This document shows, in pieces, positions 46,998 through 54,953 of a DNA stretch of 64,000 bases. A program made the translations under genes and the position numbers. Source of the stretch: Paracoccus denitrificans (lineage in GTDB: Bacteria; Pseudomonadota; Alphaproteobacteria; Rhodobacterales; Rhodobacteraceae); assembly GCF_900100045.1 (NCBI RefSeq), contig NZ_FNEA01000014.1:1-64000 (forward strand). Direction: 5' to 3'. Numbering within the stretch: the stretch's first letter is position 1; each line of letters begins with the position of its first letter. The notes beneath the pieces were generated by a model. That model searched no databases. It had not been told where the DNA came from and saw only the letters and a list, made by a program, of their open reading frames with translations.

Positions 46998-47726
46998 ATG
47001 CGGACCTATGCCATCGGCGACATTCACGGCCATCTGGAACTGCTCAGGGCGGCGCATGACCTGATCGCGCGCGACGATGCGGCGCATGGCGGCGGCGGCA
47101 CGCTGGTCCATGTCGGCGACCTTCAGGACCGGGGCCCGGATTCGCGCGGCGTGGTCGATTACCTGATGCGCGGCCAGGCCGAGGGGCGGCAATGGATCGT
47201 GCTCAAGGGCAATCACGACCGTTTCCTGCCGCGCTTTGCCCGGCAGCCGGGCTGGATCGATCCCGGCCTCGCCTCGGGTCGGCACTGGCTGGACCATCCC
47301 TCGCTGGGGGCGGCCGAGACGCTGGGCTCCTATGGCGTCGAGATCCGCGACCACGACCGCACCCATGCCGAGATGCTGCGCGCCGTGCCCCAGGCGCATC
47401 TGCGCTGGCTGGACGCGCTGCCCCTGTGGCATCTGATCCCGCAGGCGCTGTTCGTCCATGCCGGCATCCGCCCCGGCGTCGATCTGGCCCGGCAGACCGA
47501 GCACGACCTGGTCTGGATCCGCAAGGGCTTCCTGGACCATGCCGGCGATCACGGCATGCTGGTCGTGCATGGCCACACCCCGGTCGAGCGGGTGACGCAT
47601 TTCGGCAATCGCCTGGCCATCGATACCGGCGCGGCCTATGGTGGCCCGCTGAGCGTGGTCGTCTTCGACGAAACCGGCCTGCATCTGCTGGGCGAGGCCG
47701 GGCGCGAGCCGATTCCGGCGCCCTGA
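46998..47726 (+). CDS. PPP-family Ser/Thr-type metallophosphatase
   Basis: Metallophosphoesterase (242 residues) of the bacterial PPP group, as PrpA/PrpB or the diadenosine-polyphosphatase relatives. Metal-site motifs in order: GDIHGH (residues 7-12), GDLQDRGPDS, GNHDRF and, at the C-terminus, VVHGHTPVE. The GDxxDRG version of motif II, here GDLQDRG with Gln, deviates slightly from the usual GDxVDRG. Physiological substrate unknown. Starts 15 bp after the serA terminator, so the promoter must overlap it or readthrough occurs. Confidence 0.88.
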   Translation: MRTYAIGDIHGHLELLRAAHDLIARDDAAHGGGGTLVHVGDLQDRGPDSRGVVDYLMRGQAEGRQWIVLKGNHDRFLPRFARQPGWIDPGLASGRHWLDHPSLGAAETLGSYGVEIRDHDRTHAEMLRAVPQAHLRWLDALPLWHLIPQALFVHAGIRPGVDLARQTEHDLVWIRKGFLDHAGDHGMLVVHGHTPVERVTHFGNRLAIDTGAAYGGPLSVVVFDETGLHLLGEAGREPIPAP

Positions 47727-47789
47727 GTCCCGCCCTGTGGCAGGGGCGCCATCGCACCGGCGGGAAATGTCTCAAATCCCCCGCATCCA

Positions 47790-47818
47790 TTGACCCCCGC
47801 GCATCCGGGGCCAAATAT
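47790..47818 (+). promoter_or_regulatory. Candidate promoter for the Na/Pi cotransporter gene
   Basis: TTGACC (47790-47795), 17 bases, AAATAT (47813-47818), about 45 bases before the GTG start. Good -35, fair -10. Confidence 0.45.
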
Positions 47819-47862
47819 CAGGGGAGGCGCGCCCCTCGCGGCGCGTCAGGAGGTGAAGCGCC

Positions 47863-49491
47863 GTGCAGTCCCTTTCCGTGATCTTCCAGCTGGCCGGTGC
47901 CGTGGCGCTGCTGCTTTTCGGGCTTGGACTGGTCCGCGACGGGATGGTGCGCGCCTTCGGTGTCAGGCTCAAGATGGTGCTGGGGCGGGGCACGCGCACC
48001 GGGTTGCGGGCCTTTGTTTCCGGGCTGGTGGCGACGCTGGGGCTGCAAAGCTCGACCGCGACGGCGCTGATGACGGCCTCTTTCGTGGATCGCGGCATGA
48101 TCCGGCCCCGCATGGCGCAGATCGTGCTGCTGGGCGCCAATCTGGGCACGGCGCTGACCGCGTGGATCGTCGCCTCGGGGATCGAGGCGCTGGTGCCGGT
48201 GCTGCTGCTGGCCGGTTACGTGCTGCGCCGCCAGGATCGCCGGGGCTGGTCGGGCGGCGGGCTGGCGCTGATCGGCATTGCGCTGATGCTGCTGTCGCTG
48301 GGTTTGCTGGGTCATGCGACCGAACCCTTGCGCGAATCCGCGGCGATGGCGGCCTTTCTGGCCATGCTGGGCAATGCCTGGCCGGTGGCGCTGGCCATCG
48401 CGGCGGGGCTGGCGGTGATCTGTTCGTCCTCTCTGGCGGTGGTGATGCTGGTGCTGTCTCTGGGCATGGAGCCGGCCTTGACCGTCGTTCTGGTGCTGGG
48501 CGCCAATCTGGGCGGGGCGATCCCGCCGGTGCTGGCCACGGCCGGGCAGGGCATCGCCGCCCGCCGCGTCGCCTTGGGCAACCTGATCGTGCGTGCCGTC
48601 GGCTGTCTTGTGGCGCTGCCCCTGGCCGGGCAGGTGGCGCAGCTTCTGTCCGCCGTGCCCCTGCCCGAGACGGGGCTGGCGGTCGAGGCGCATCTGGCCT
48701 TCAACCTGGTGCTGGCGGCGGTGATCTGGCCCTTCTCGGGGCTGGTCACCCGCCTGACCGCCCTGATTCTGCGCGAAGAGGGGCAGCCGCCGCCGATCGA
48801 GGCGCAGTTGCTGGACGGGCATGCGCTGGACACCCCCGCCGTGGCGCTGGCCCGCGCCAGCCGCGCGGCGCTGGCCATCGGCGACGTGGTCGAACGGATG
48901 TTGCAGCAGGCCCGCACCGCCTTTGCCCGCGGCGACGATGCGCCCCTGGCCGAGGTCTCGGTGCTGGAGGAGCGGGTGGACCGCATGCAGCAGGAGGTCA
49001 AGAGCTTCCTGTCCCGCCTGGGCCGCGAGGCGGGCGAGGATGAGCGGCGCCAGGCCATCACCATCCTCGACTACGTCATCAACCTGGAGCATGTGGGCGA
49101 CATCATCGACAAGGGACTCGGTCCCGAGATTCGCAAGAAGGCCGCGCTGTCCCTGCGCTTTTCCGACGAGGGCTATCGCGAACTCGACGGGTTGTTCCTG
49201 ATGACCATCGAGAACCTGCAGCTTGCCCAGACCGTCTTCATGACCCGCGACCGCGACCTGGCGCGGCAGTTGATGGAGGAAAAGGTCGAGATCCGGCGGC
49301 TGGAGCGACTGTCGGCGCAGCGCCACCTGATGCGGCTGCGCGAGGGGCAGGCGGACAGCCAGCAAACCTCCTCGCTGCATCTGGACATCCTGCGCGACCT
49401 GAAGCGGGTGAACGCGCATATCGTCTCGGTCGCGCATCCCATCCTGGACGAGGCCGACCTGCTGATCGAAAGCCGGCTGAAGACCGGCTAG
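47863..49491 (+). CDS. Na+/phosphate cotransporter family protein with PhoU domain
   Basis: Inner-membrane NptA/PNaS-type transporter (542 residues). Two repeated PNaS units carry the QSSTATALMTASF motif and the matching CSSSLAVVMLVLSL segment, with about eight to nine helices up to residue 300. The rest is a PhoU-like helical domain (RASRAALAIGDVVERMLQQARTAF..., IVSVAHPILDEADLLI). The start codon is GTG with AGGAGG nine bases upstream. PhoU fusion suggests phosphate-linked control; no PHO box is seen at its promoter. Confidence 0.9.
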   Translation: MQSLSVIFQLAGAVALLLFGLGLVRDGMVRAFGVRLKMVLGRGTRTGLRAFVSGLVATLGLQSSTATALMTASFVDRGMIRPRMAQIVLLGANLGTALTAWIVASGIEALVPVLLLAGYVLRRQDRRGWSGGGLALIGIALMLLSLGLLGHATEPLRESAAMAAFLAMLGNAWPVALAIAAGLAVICSSSLAVVMLVLSLGMEPALTVVLVLGANLGGAIPPVLATAGQGIAARRVALGNLIVRAVGCLVALPLAGQVAQLLSAVPLPETGLAVEAHLAFNLVLAAVIWPFSGLVTRLTALILREEGQPPPIEAQLLDGHALDTPAVALARASRAALAIGDVVERMLQQARTAFARGDDAPLAEVSVLEERVDRMQQEVKSFLSRLGREAGEDERRQAITILDYVINLEHVGDIIDKGLGPEIRKKAALSLRFSDEGYRELDGLFLMTIENLQLAQTVFMTRDRDLARQLMEEKVEIRRLERLSAQRHLMRLREGQADSQQTSSLHLDILRDLKRVNAHIVSVAHPILDEADLLIESRLKTG

Positions 49492-49686
49492 CAGGGCGGG
49501 CGCCGCGCCATGCGGCGGGCCGGAGACCGGCTCTTCGGACCACGTGGCGGTGATTCCGGCGAGCGCCACAGCCGGCCGCATTTCCGCCGCCGGTCCGCAG
49601 GCCCGGACGAATACCCCGGCCAAGGGGCTTGCGGCGGCGGGGCGGGCTTGCCATCCTCCATCCGGTTCCGCTGCCTGGAGGTCGAG

Positions 49687-50148
49687 ATGAAGCCATGGAT
49701 CGCTGCCCTGCTGCTGACGGCCGTGCCCGCTTCGGCCGAGATCGTCGGCAAGGTCGGGGTGGACTGGGTCGGCAACGACATCATCGTCGAGGCCATCGCC
49801 GATCCCGGGGTGCAGGGCGTGACCTGCCATCTGGCCTATTTCGACCGCTCGGTGATCGATCGGCTGAGCCAGGGAAACTGGTTCGAGGATCCCTCGAATT
49901 CCGCCATCGAATGCAGCCGGACGGGGCCGGTCAGGCTTGGCGACATCCGGCGCGGCCCGAAGGGCGAGGAGGTGTTCAGCGCCTCGCGCTCGCTGATCTT
50001 CAAGTCGCTGCGGGTCAAGCGGATCTATGACGAGCAAAATCAGGTCCTGGTCTATCTGGCCCATGCCGATCAGGTGAAGGAGGGGTCGGCCAAGATGTCG
50101 ATCTCTACCGTGGCGCTGGAGCCGGGCGAGGGGTTGCCGGCCCGCTGA
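49687..50148 (+). CDS. creA: CreA-family periplasmic protein
   Basis: CreA-like protein (153 residues) of unknown role. Signal peptide MKPWIAALLLTAVPASA. Family features: EIVGKVGVDWVGNDIIVEAIADPGVQGVTCHLAYFDRS, two cysteines (in VTCHL and IECSR) that could form a disulfide, and RGPKGEEVFSASRSLIFKSLRVKRIYDEQNQVLVYLAHADQV. In E. coli creA precedes creBCD; those genes are not here. The upstream 195 bp shows no other gene. Confidence 0.9.
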   Translation: MKPWIAALLLTAVPASAEIVGKVGVDWVGNDIIVEAIADPGVQGVTCHLAYFDRSVIDRLSQGNWFEDPSNSAIECSRTGPVRLGDIRRGPKGEEVFSASRSLIFKSLRVKRIYDEQNQVLVYLAHADQVKEGSAKMSISTVALEPGEGLPAR

Positions 50149-50379
50149 ACCCGCCCGGGTCCTGCCGCCGTGACGAAGCACCGGCCGCACCGGCTTCGCA
50201 TGCCCGGCCGCTGTGGCCGATCCGGCCCAGGAGTCGGCCTGGCCCCCGGCGTGATGCGGATTTCGGATGATCGCAGCCCCGGCCTGTGAGAAACTCGCAC
50301 CTGGCGGGGCGGTTTGCAGCCGACAGGTGGACAGCGGGGCCACGGGGCTGTAAGAGCCGCGCCAAACAGGAACGGTGAG

Positions 50380-50712
50380 ATGCGGATTCCGTCCAAGAGC
50401 GCGAAATACAATCTGGGCCAGGTGGTGCGTCATCGCGAACATCCGTTCCGCGGTGTGGTCTTCGACGTGGACCCGGAATTCGCCAATACCGAGGAATGGT
50501 ACGAATCCATCCCCGAGGATTCGCGGCCGTCGCGCAACCAGCCGTTCTATCACCTCTATGCCGAGACCGAGGCGACCTATTACGTCGCCTATGTTTCCGA
50601 GCAGAACCTGGTGCCCGATTATTCGGGCGAGCCGCTGGAACATCCCGAGGTGACGGAGATGTTCGGCGAATTCCAGGACGGCCGCTATCCGTTGCAGTTC
50701 GGGCTGAACTGA
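50380..50712 (+). CDS. hspQ: HspQ-like heat-shock protein
   Basis: HspQ/YccV-family protein (110 residues), a small hemimethylated-DNA-binding-type fold that acts as a Lon specificity factor in enterobacteria. Features: KYNLGQVVRHREHPFRGVVFDVDPEFANTEEWYESIP, QPFYHLYAETEATYYVAYVSEQNLVPDYSGEPLEHPEV. The start is at MRIPSKSAKYNLGQ, matching the family length. The 231 bp upstream of it are GC-rich and show no gene and no clear heat-shock promoter. Confidence 0.9.
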   Translation: MRIPSKSAKYNLGQVVRHREHPFRGVVFDVDPEFANTEEWYESIPEDSRPSRNQPFYHLYAETEATYYVAYVSEQNLVPDYSGEPLEHPEVTEMFGEFQDGRYPLQFGLN

Positions 50713-50724
50713 TCGCCCGGCCCC

Positions 50725-51282
50725 TCAGGTCGTGCCGGCTGCGGGAGCGTTTTGCAGCAGCGGCTCGGTCACCGGAACGATGAAGGCCAGGAAATTCCGC
50801 CGCCCCTCGCGGAAATAGCTGAGCGAGGCGGTCAGGTCCTGGATCAGGAACCAGCCGAAACCGCCTTCGGGCAGCAGCAGGATCGCCTCGGCGTCGCGGG
50901 GCGGCGGAGCGGTCCAGGGCAGGCCATGCGCGGCAAGGCAGGAGGGTGGCAGCGGCCGGCCGTCATCGGTCACCGCGCAGGCGATGCCGCCGACATGGCG
51001 CGCGACGCAAAGATGGATCAGCGGCGCATGGGCCCGCCCGTCCAGGCGCAGGGCCTCGTAGCGGGTGCCGTGCTCGCAGATGTTGTTCAGCACTTCGGCC
51101 AGTGCCAGTTCCAGCTTGGCGATCACTTCGTCCCCGGCGCTGCCGTCGAACCTTTCGCGCAGAAACAGCAGCGCGGCGCGCACGGTTGCGGGATCGGCGC
51201 GGAAGATGCGGTGAAACATCGGCTGGCGTCGGGGCGGAGGGCGACGCAGCCGGCTTCCGGCAGGTTCGGGCGAGGCGTTCAT
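50725..51282 (-). CDS. Anti-sigma factor-type kinase (RsbW/SpoIIAB-like HATPase)
   Basis: GHKL-type ATPase (185 residues). The N-box lies in IAKLELALAEVLNNICEHGTRYEA and the G-type motifs in AVTDDGRPLPP and EGGFGWFLIQDLTASLSYFREGRRN. In RsbW-like systems the kinase holds a sigma factor (or another target) and phosphorylates a STAS antagonist. The antagonist gene overlaps by four bases at the 5' end. No sigma factor is nearby, so the target may be elsewhere. Convergent with hspQ, only 12 bp apart. Confidence 0.85.
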   Translation of the reverse strand: MNASPEPAGSRLRRPPPRRQPMFHRIFRADPATVRAALLFLRERFDGSAGDEVIAKLELALAEVLNNICEHGTRYEALRLDGRAHAPLIHLCVARHVGGIACAVTDDGRPLPPSCLAAHGLPWTAPPPRDAEAILLLPEGGFGWFLIQDLTASLSYFREGRRNFLAFIVPVTEPLLQNAPAAGTT

Positions 51283-51644
51283 TCTTCGGGCCTTTTCTGC
51301 CCCGGGTCGGGGTCACCGGGGGGCTCGGGCGCGTCGCCGGTCTTGCGGATGGTCAGCACGGTATGCATCCGGGTCAGCTGGAACACCCGCTCGACATTCG
51401 GCGTCAGCCCGGTCAGCGTCAGCTGCCGCCCGGGGGGCATGGCCTTGTAGATCGCGATCACCGCGCCAAGGCCCGAGCTGTCCATGAATTCGACCCCGCC
51501 CAGATCCAGCGTCACATGTGGTCCACCCCGCGCGATCAGGCCGCGCACGCGGTCCTTGAAGGCGGTGGCGATGGCGGCGTCGAGGCGCTTTTCATCGACG
51601 CGGATCGTCAGCCCGTCCGGCTGGAGCAGCAGTGTCAGTTGCAT
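51279..51644 (-). CDS. STAS-domain anti-sigma factor antagonist
   Basis: SpoIIAA/RsbV-type protein (121 residues). The STAS core includes GPHVTLDLGGVEFMDSSGLGAVIAIYKAMPPGRQLTLTGLTPNVERVFQLTRMHTVLTI; S56/S57 in DSSGLG mark the phosphorylation site. The C-terminal 20 residues are Pro/Asp-rich. It is the first gene of a two-gene operon with the kinase (ATGA overlap). A long frame extends far upstream through the protease gene on the other strand, but the start at MQLTLLLQPDG is the natural one. Confidence 0.9.
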   Translation of the reverse strand: MQLTLLLQPDGLTIRVDEKRLDAAIATAFKDRVRGLIARGGPHVTLDLGGVEFMDSSGLGAVIAIYKAMPPGRQLTLTGLTPNVERVFQLTRMHTVLTIRKTGDAPEPPGDPDPGQKRPEE

Positions 51645-51882
51645 TTTCGGTTCCGTCGTTTCGGTGTGGTGCGATCCCCTTCTAGGCCGGAAACCTTTAC
51701 CATCCGGTAAGCGCCGGGCGGATTTCCTGCGCATCAGGGGCCGGAAATGCACGGCATTTTCATGAACTGCGGGTCGGATGACGTGATTTGCGCCGGTTGT
51801 TCCTGCGTTGCGTTGGCATGTTCGGGCGGGGCGGGTTAACCATTGATCCGATGACCCCCGCATCCGCACGAGAGACGACGCC

Positions 51883-52260
51883 ATGCGCCTTGCCCTGCTG
51901 CCGGCAACCCTGTTCGCGGCCTGCGTCGTGACCGGCGCGGTGGCGGATCCTGTCAGGCTGACCTGCCCCCCGGGCGACAATGCCCTGGTGGCGCAGCTAT
52001 GCGCTGCGCTGGACGAGGTGCTGGGCCAGCACGATGCGCGGCCCGAAGACATGCCCTGGACGCAGTTGGTCCTGGATGCCGAAAGCCCGCGCCCCGACAT
52101 CCTGCGCGCCAGGCTGACGGTCGAGAGCGCCTCGGGCCGGCACCAGGGCGAGGAGATCGTACTGTCGGTGACGGATCGGCCCTCGATTCCCGATGAGCGG
52201 GTCCGGGCCCTTGCCCGGGCGCTGCTGGAAACCGCGCTTTCGCAAGCCGCACGCAATTGA
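51883..52260 (+). CDS. Small secreted protein upstream of the M10 protease, unknown
   Basis: A 125-residue protein with a signal peptide (MRLALLPATLFAACVVTGAVA). The mature part is compact: RLTCPPGDNALVAQLCAALDEVLGQHD, with two cysteines that could form a disulfide, then about 80 residues with a mixed alpha/beta pattern ending in a helix (VRALARALLETALSQAARN). I do not recognise it. It ends 20 bp before the M10 protease. In other genera serralysins are paired with small secreted inhibitors (Inh), so an inhibitor or chaperone role is possible but unproven; the sequence does not look like Inh. Confidence 0.7.
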   Translation: MRLALLPATLFAACVVTGAVADPVRLTCPPGDNALVAQLCAALDEVLGQHDARPEDMPWTQLVLDAESPRPDILRARLTVESASGRHQGEEIVLSVTDRPSIPDERVRALARALLETALSQAARN

Positions 52261-52280
52261 TTTCGCACAAGGACGATTCC

Positions 52281-54743
52281 ATGACGCTCACGGGCAGAAA
52301 CCTGACCTTTGCCGATGCCGCCGGCACGACCCTGCACGAGACGGCCGCGGTCGCCCGCGCGGTCCGCACCGAGGGCGGCGATGCGCCGGCGGGGCGCTCG
52401 ACCGGCTATGCGATGGCGGTGGGGGACACGTTCAACGGCACCCTGAGCGCGGGCGACAGGGATTGGGTGCGCGTTGAGTTGCAACCGGGCAGCTATGTCA
52501 TCACGCTGGATTCGCGCGGCGCGGCCGGCGTCTACGATCCGTATTTGCGGGTCATGGACGACGATGGCGTGCAGGTCGCCCAGAACGACGACGGCGACGG
52601 GCTGAACTCGCGCCTGGTGCTGAACGTGGCCCAGCCCGGCACCTATTACTTGGAGGCGGGCAGCTATGCCGGGCTTTACTCGGGCGCCTACAGCCTGAAT
52701 CTGGCGGCGACGGGGCCGACGCACCACTTCACCATGGCCGAGATCGCCCTGCAACTGACCGACGGCTACTGGGAGGCGACCGGGCGGTCGCGCCGCGCCT
52801 TCGATGTCGGGCAGGGCGATGTGCTGAACGTGGACCTGTCGGGGCTGACGCAGGAGGGGCGGCAATTGGCCGGCATGGCGCTGTCGGCCTGGGCGCAGGT
52901 GACGGGCATCGTCTTCAACCGCAATCCCGGGACGAACGCGACCATCCACATCACCTTCGACGACAGCGACTGGGGGGCTTGGTCCTCGTCGATGACCAGC
53001 GGCGACCGCATCGTCAGCTCGCATGTGAATATCGGGCTGGACTGGCTGATCAGCTATGGCACGGGCTACAACAGCTACAGCTATCAGACCTATATCCACG
53101 AGATCGGCCATGCCCTGGGGCTGGGTCATGCGGGGAACTACAACGGCAGCGCCGTCCTGGGGGTGAACAACCACTATCTGAACGACAGCTGGCAGGCATC
53201 GGTGATGTCCTATTTCGACCAGGCGGAGAATGTCTGGGTCGATGCCAGCTTTGCCTATATCGCCTCGCCCATGACCGCCGACATCCTGGCGATCCAGCGG
53301 CTTTACGGTCCGACCGCGATCCGCACCGGCAACAACACCTATGGCGAAACCACCAATGCCGGGCCAAGCTATGCCACCATCGCGGCGCTGCTGCGCAATG
53401 CGGATACGCGGGACGACATCGCCTTTACCATCTTCGACCAGGGCGGCGTGGACATGCTGGACCTGGGCACCGACACGCGTGGCCAGCGCATTTCGCTGGT
53501 GGCGGGGACGTCGTCCAACGCCTATGGGCTGGTGGGCAATATCTCGATCATGCCCGGCACGCTGATCGAGAACGCGCAGGCCGGCCGCGGCAACGATCTG
53601 GTCATCGGCAACTGGGCCGACAATATCCTGCGCGGCGGCGCCGGCAACGACACGCTTCGTGGTGCGGCGGGCAATGACACGCTGAACGGCCAGGGCGGCG
53701 CCGACCGACTTGTGGGTGGTGTGGGCGACGACGTCTATGTCACCGATGGCCGGGACCAGATCGTCGAGGCGGCGGGGCAGGGCATCGATACGGTGCGTTC
53801 TACCGTCACCCTGCAACTGGGTGCCAATCTGGAGAATCTGGTGCTGATCTCGAACGCGGCGCAGGACGGCGGCGGCAATGCGCTGGCCAACCGGCTGACC
53901 GGCAATGCCCATGCCAACCGGCTGGAGGGCTTTTCCGGCAACGACACGCTGCTGGGCGGTCAGGGCAACGACACGCTGTATGGCGGCAACGGCTGGGACG
54001 TGTTGGGCGGCGGCGCCGGGGCCGACCTGCTGATCGGCGGCAACGGCAACGACATCCTGCGCGGCTGGACCGGCAACGACACATTGCGCGGAGGGGCCGG
54101 CAATGACACGCTGAACGGCCAGGGCGGTGCCGACCGGCTTGAGGGCGGCGCGGGCGACGACGTCTATGTCACCGATGGCCGGGACCAGATCGTCGAGGCG
54201 GCGGGGCAGGGCATCGATACCGTGCGTTCTACCGTCACCCTGCGGCTGGGCGCCAATCTGGAGAACCTGGTGCTGATCTCGAACGCGGCGCAGGACGGCA
54301 GCGGCAATGGGCTGGCCAACCGGCTGACCGGCAATGCCCATGCCAACCGGCTGGAGGGCTTTTTCGGCAACGACACGCTGCTGGGCCGTCAGGGCAACGA
54401 TCTGCTGTTTGGCGGCCAGGGCGACGACTGGCTGGAGGGTGGCGCCGGTGCCGACCTGCTGGTCGGCGGCCAGGGCGACGATACCATGCTGGGCGGGGCC
54501 GGGGCCGATCATTTCGTCTTTCAGGGCGGCCGGGACGTCGTGGGCGATTTTCAGGACGATCTGGATACGCTTCGCATCGACGACGCGCTTTGGGGCGGCG
54601 GCCCGCGCAGCGTGGCGCAGGTCCTGCAACTCGCCCATGTTGCGGGCGGCAATACCGTCTTCGATTTCGGCAACGGCAATGTGCTTACGCTGAACGGGTT
54701 TGCCAATATCGCCGCGTTGCAGGACGACCTGATCATCGTCTGA
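52281..54743 (+). CDS. Serralysin-like M10 metalloprotease with RTX repeats
   Basis: Secreted zinc protease (820 residues). An N-terminal PPC-like beta domain (about 35-145, DWVRVELQPGSYVITLDSRGA) is followed by the M10B catalytic domain with zinc ligands H273, H277 and H283 (HEIGHALGLGH), E274 as base and the Met-turn M309 (SVMSYF). From about residue 430 come RTX repeats (GGAGNDTL type) and a C-terminal domain (HFVFQGGRDVVGDFQDDLDTLRIDD) typical for type I secretion; no secretion genes are in the window. There is no signal peptide. A 143-residue unit is duplicated. The ATG start has an AAGGA; a TTG upstream is less likely. Confidence 0.92.
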   Translation: MTLTGRNLTFADAAGTTLHETAAVARAVRTEGGDAPAGRSTGYAMAVGDTFNGTLSAGDRDWVRVELQPGSYVITLDSRGAAGVYDPYLRVMDDDGVQVAQNDDGDGLNSRLVLNVAQPGTYYLEAGSYAGLYSGAYSLNLAATGPTHHFTMAEIALQLTDGYWEATGRSRRAFDVGQGDVLNVDLSGLTQEGRQLAGMALSAWAQVTGIVFNRNPGTNATIHITFDDSDWGAWSSSMTSGDRIVSSHVNIGLDWLISYGTGYNSYSYQTYIHEIGHALGLGHAGNYNGSAVLGVNNHYLNDSWQASVMSYFDQAENVWVDASFAYIASPMTADILAIQRLYGPTAIRTGNNTYGETTNAGPSYATIAALLRNADTRDDIAFTIFDQGGVDMLDLGTDTRGQRISLVAGTSSNAYGLVGNISIMPGTLIENAQAGRGNDLVIGNWADNILRGGAGNDTLRGAAGNDTLNGQGGADRLVGGVGDDVYVTDGRDQIVEAAGQGIDTVRSTVTLQLGANLENLVLISNAAQDGGGNALANRLTGNAHANRLEGFSGNDTLLGGQGNDTLYGGNGWDVLGGGAGADLLIGGNGNDILRGWTGNDTLRGGAGNDTLNGQGGADRLEGGAGDDVYVTDGRDQIVEAAGQGIDTVRSTVTLRLGANLENLVLISNAAQDGSGNGLANRLTGNAHANRLEGFFGNDTLLGRQGNDLLFGGQGDDWLEGGAGADLLVGGQGDDTMLGGAGADHFVFQGGRDVVGDFQDDLDTLRIDDALWGGGPRSVAQVLQLAHVAGGNTVFDFGNGNVLTLNGFANIAALQDDLIIV
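53643..53971. repeat. Long internal duplication in the M10 protease gene, copy 1
   Basis: About 329 bp that recurs at an offset of 429 bp (143 codons) in 54072-54400, with a small number of differences. The unit covers one RTX block plus the VYVTDGRDQIVEAAGQGIDT segment and the LGANLENLVLISNAAQDG segment. Confidence 0.9.
54072..54400. repeat. Long internal duplication in the M10 protease gene, copy 2
   Basis: Second copy of 53643-53971; differences include LQLGA/LRLGA, GGGNAL/GSGNGL and FSGND/FFGND at the protein level. The near identity suggests a recent tandem event. Confidence 0.9.
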
Positions 54744-54812
54744 GGCACTGCCCGCGGAATCGGCAGCCCTGTTGCGGCCGGTTTCCCGTCCTTTCCGCCT
54801 CCCCCGAGCCGT

Positions 54813-54854
54813 GCCGGCCTTTTCTGCCTGTTATTTCGGCAGAAAAGGCCCGGC
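54813..54854. repeat. Long inverted repeat downstream of the protease gene
   Basis: GCCTTTTCTGCC (54817-54828) and GGCAGAAAAGGC (54838-54849) form a perfect 12-bp stem, extended by GCCGG/CCGGC with one unpaired base, around a nine-base loop. T-rich on its rising plus-strand arm, with no T-run after it. It may end transcription or be a protein-binding dyad before the ATP-grasp operon. Confidence 0.7.
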
Positions 54855-54953
54855 GCTCGTCAAACCCTGATTTCGTTTTGGCCGCAGGCGCCGCTGCTGT
54901 GGACAGCGCCAGCGAGGATGCGAAGATCATGGGCACAGGGAAGGGTGGCAGCG

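Noticed and set aside
52257-52280. TTG start for the M10 protease overlapping the upstream stop.
   Set aside because: The ATG at 52281 has a proper AAGGA; the TTG has no better SD and adds no conserved residues.
51279-54638. A long open frame of more than 1,100 codons on the minus strand opposite the M10 protease.
   Set aside because: It is an antisense shadow of the RTX repeats in high-GC DNA. Only its last 121 codons are a real STAS gene with its own start; the repeated VGxxxAAQDV pattern mirrors the duplicated RTX block.
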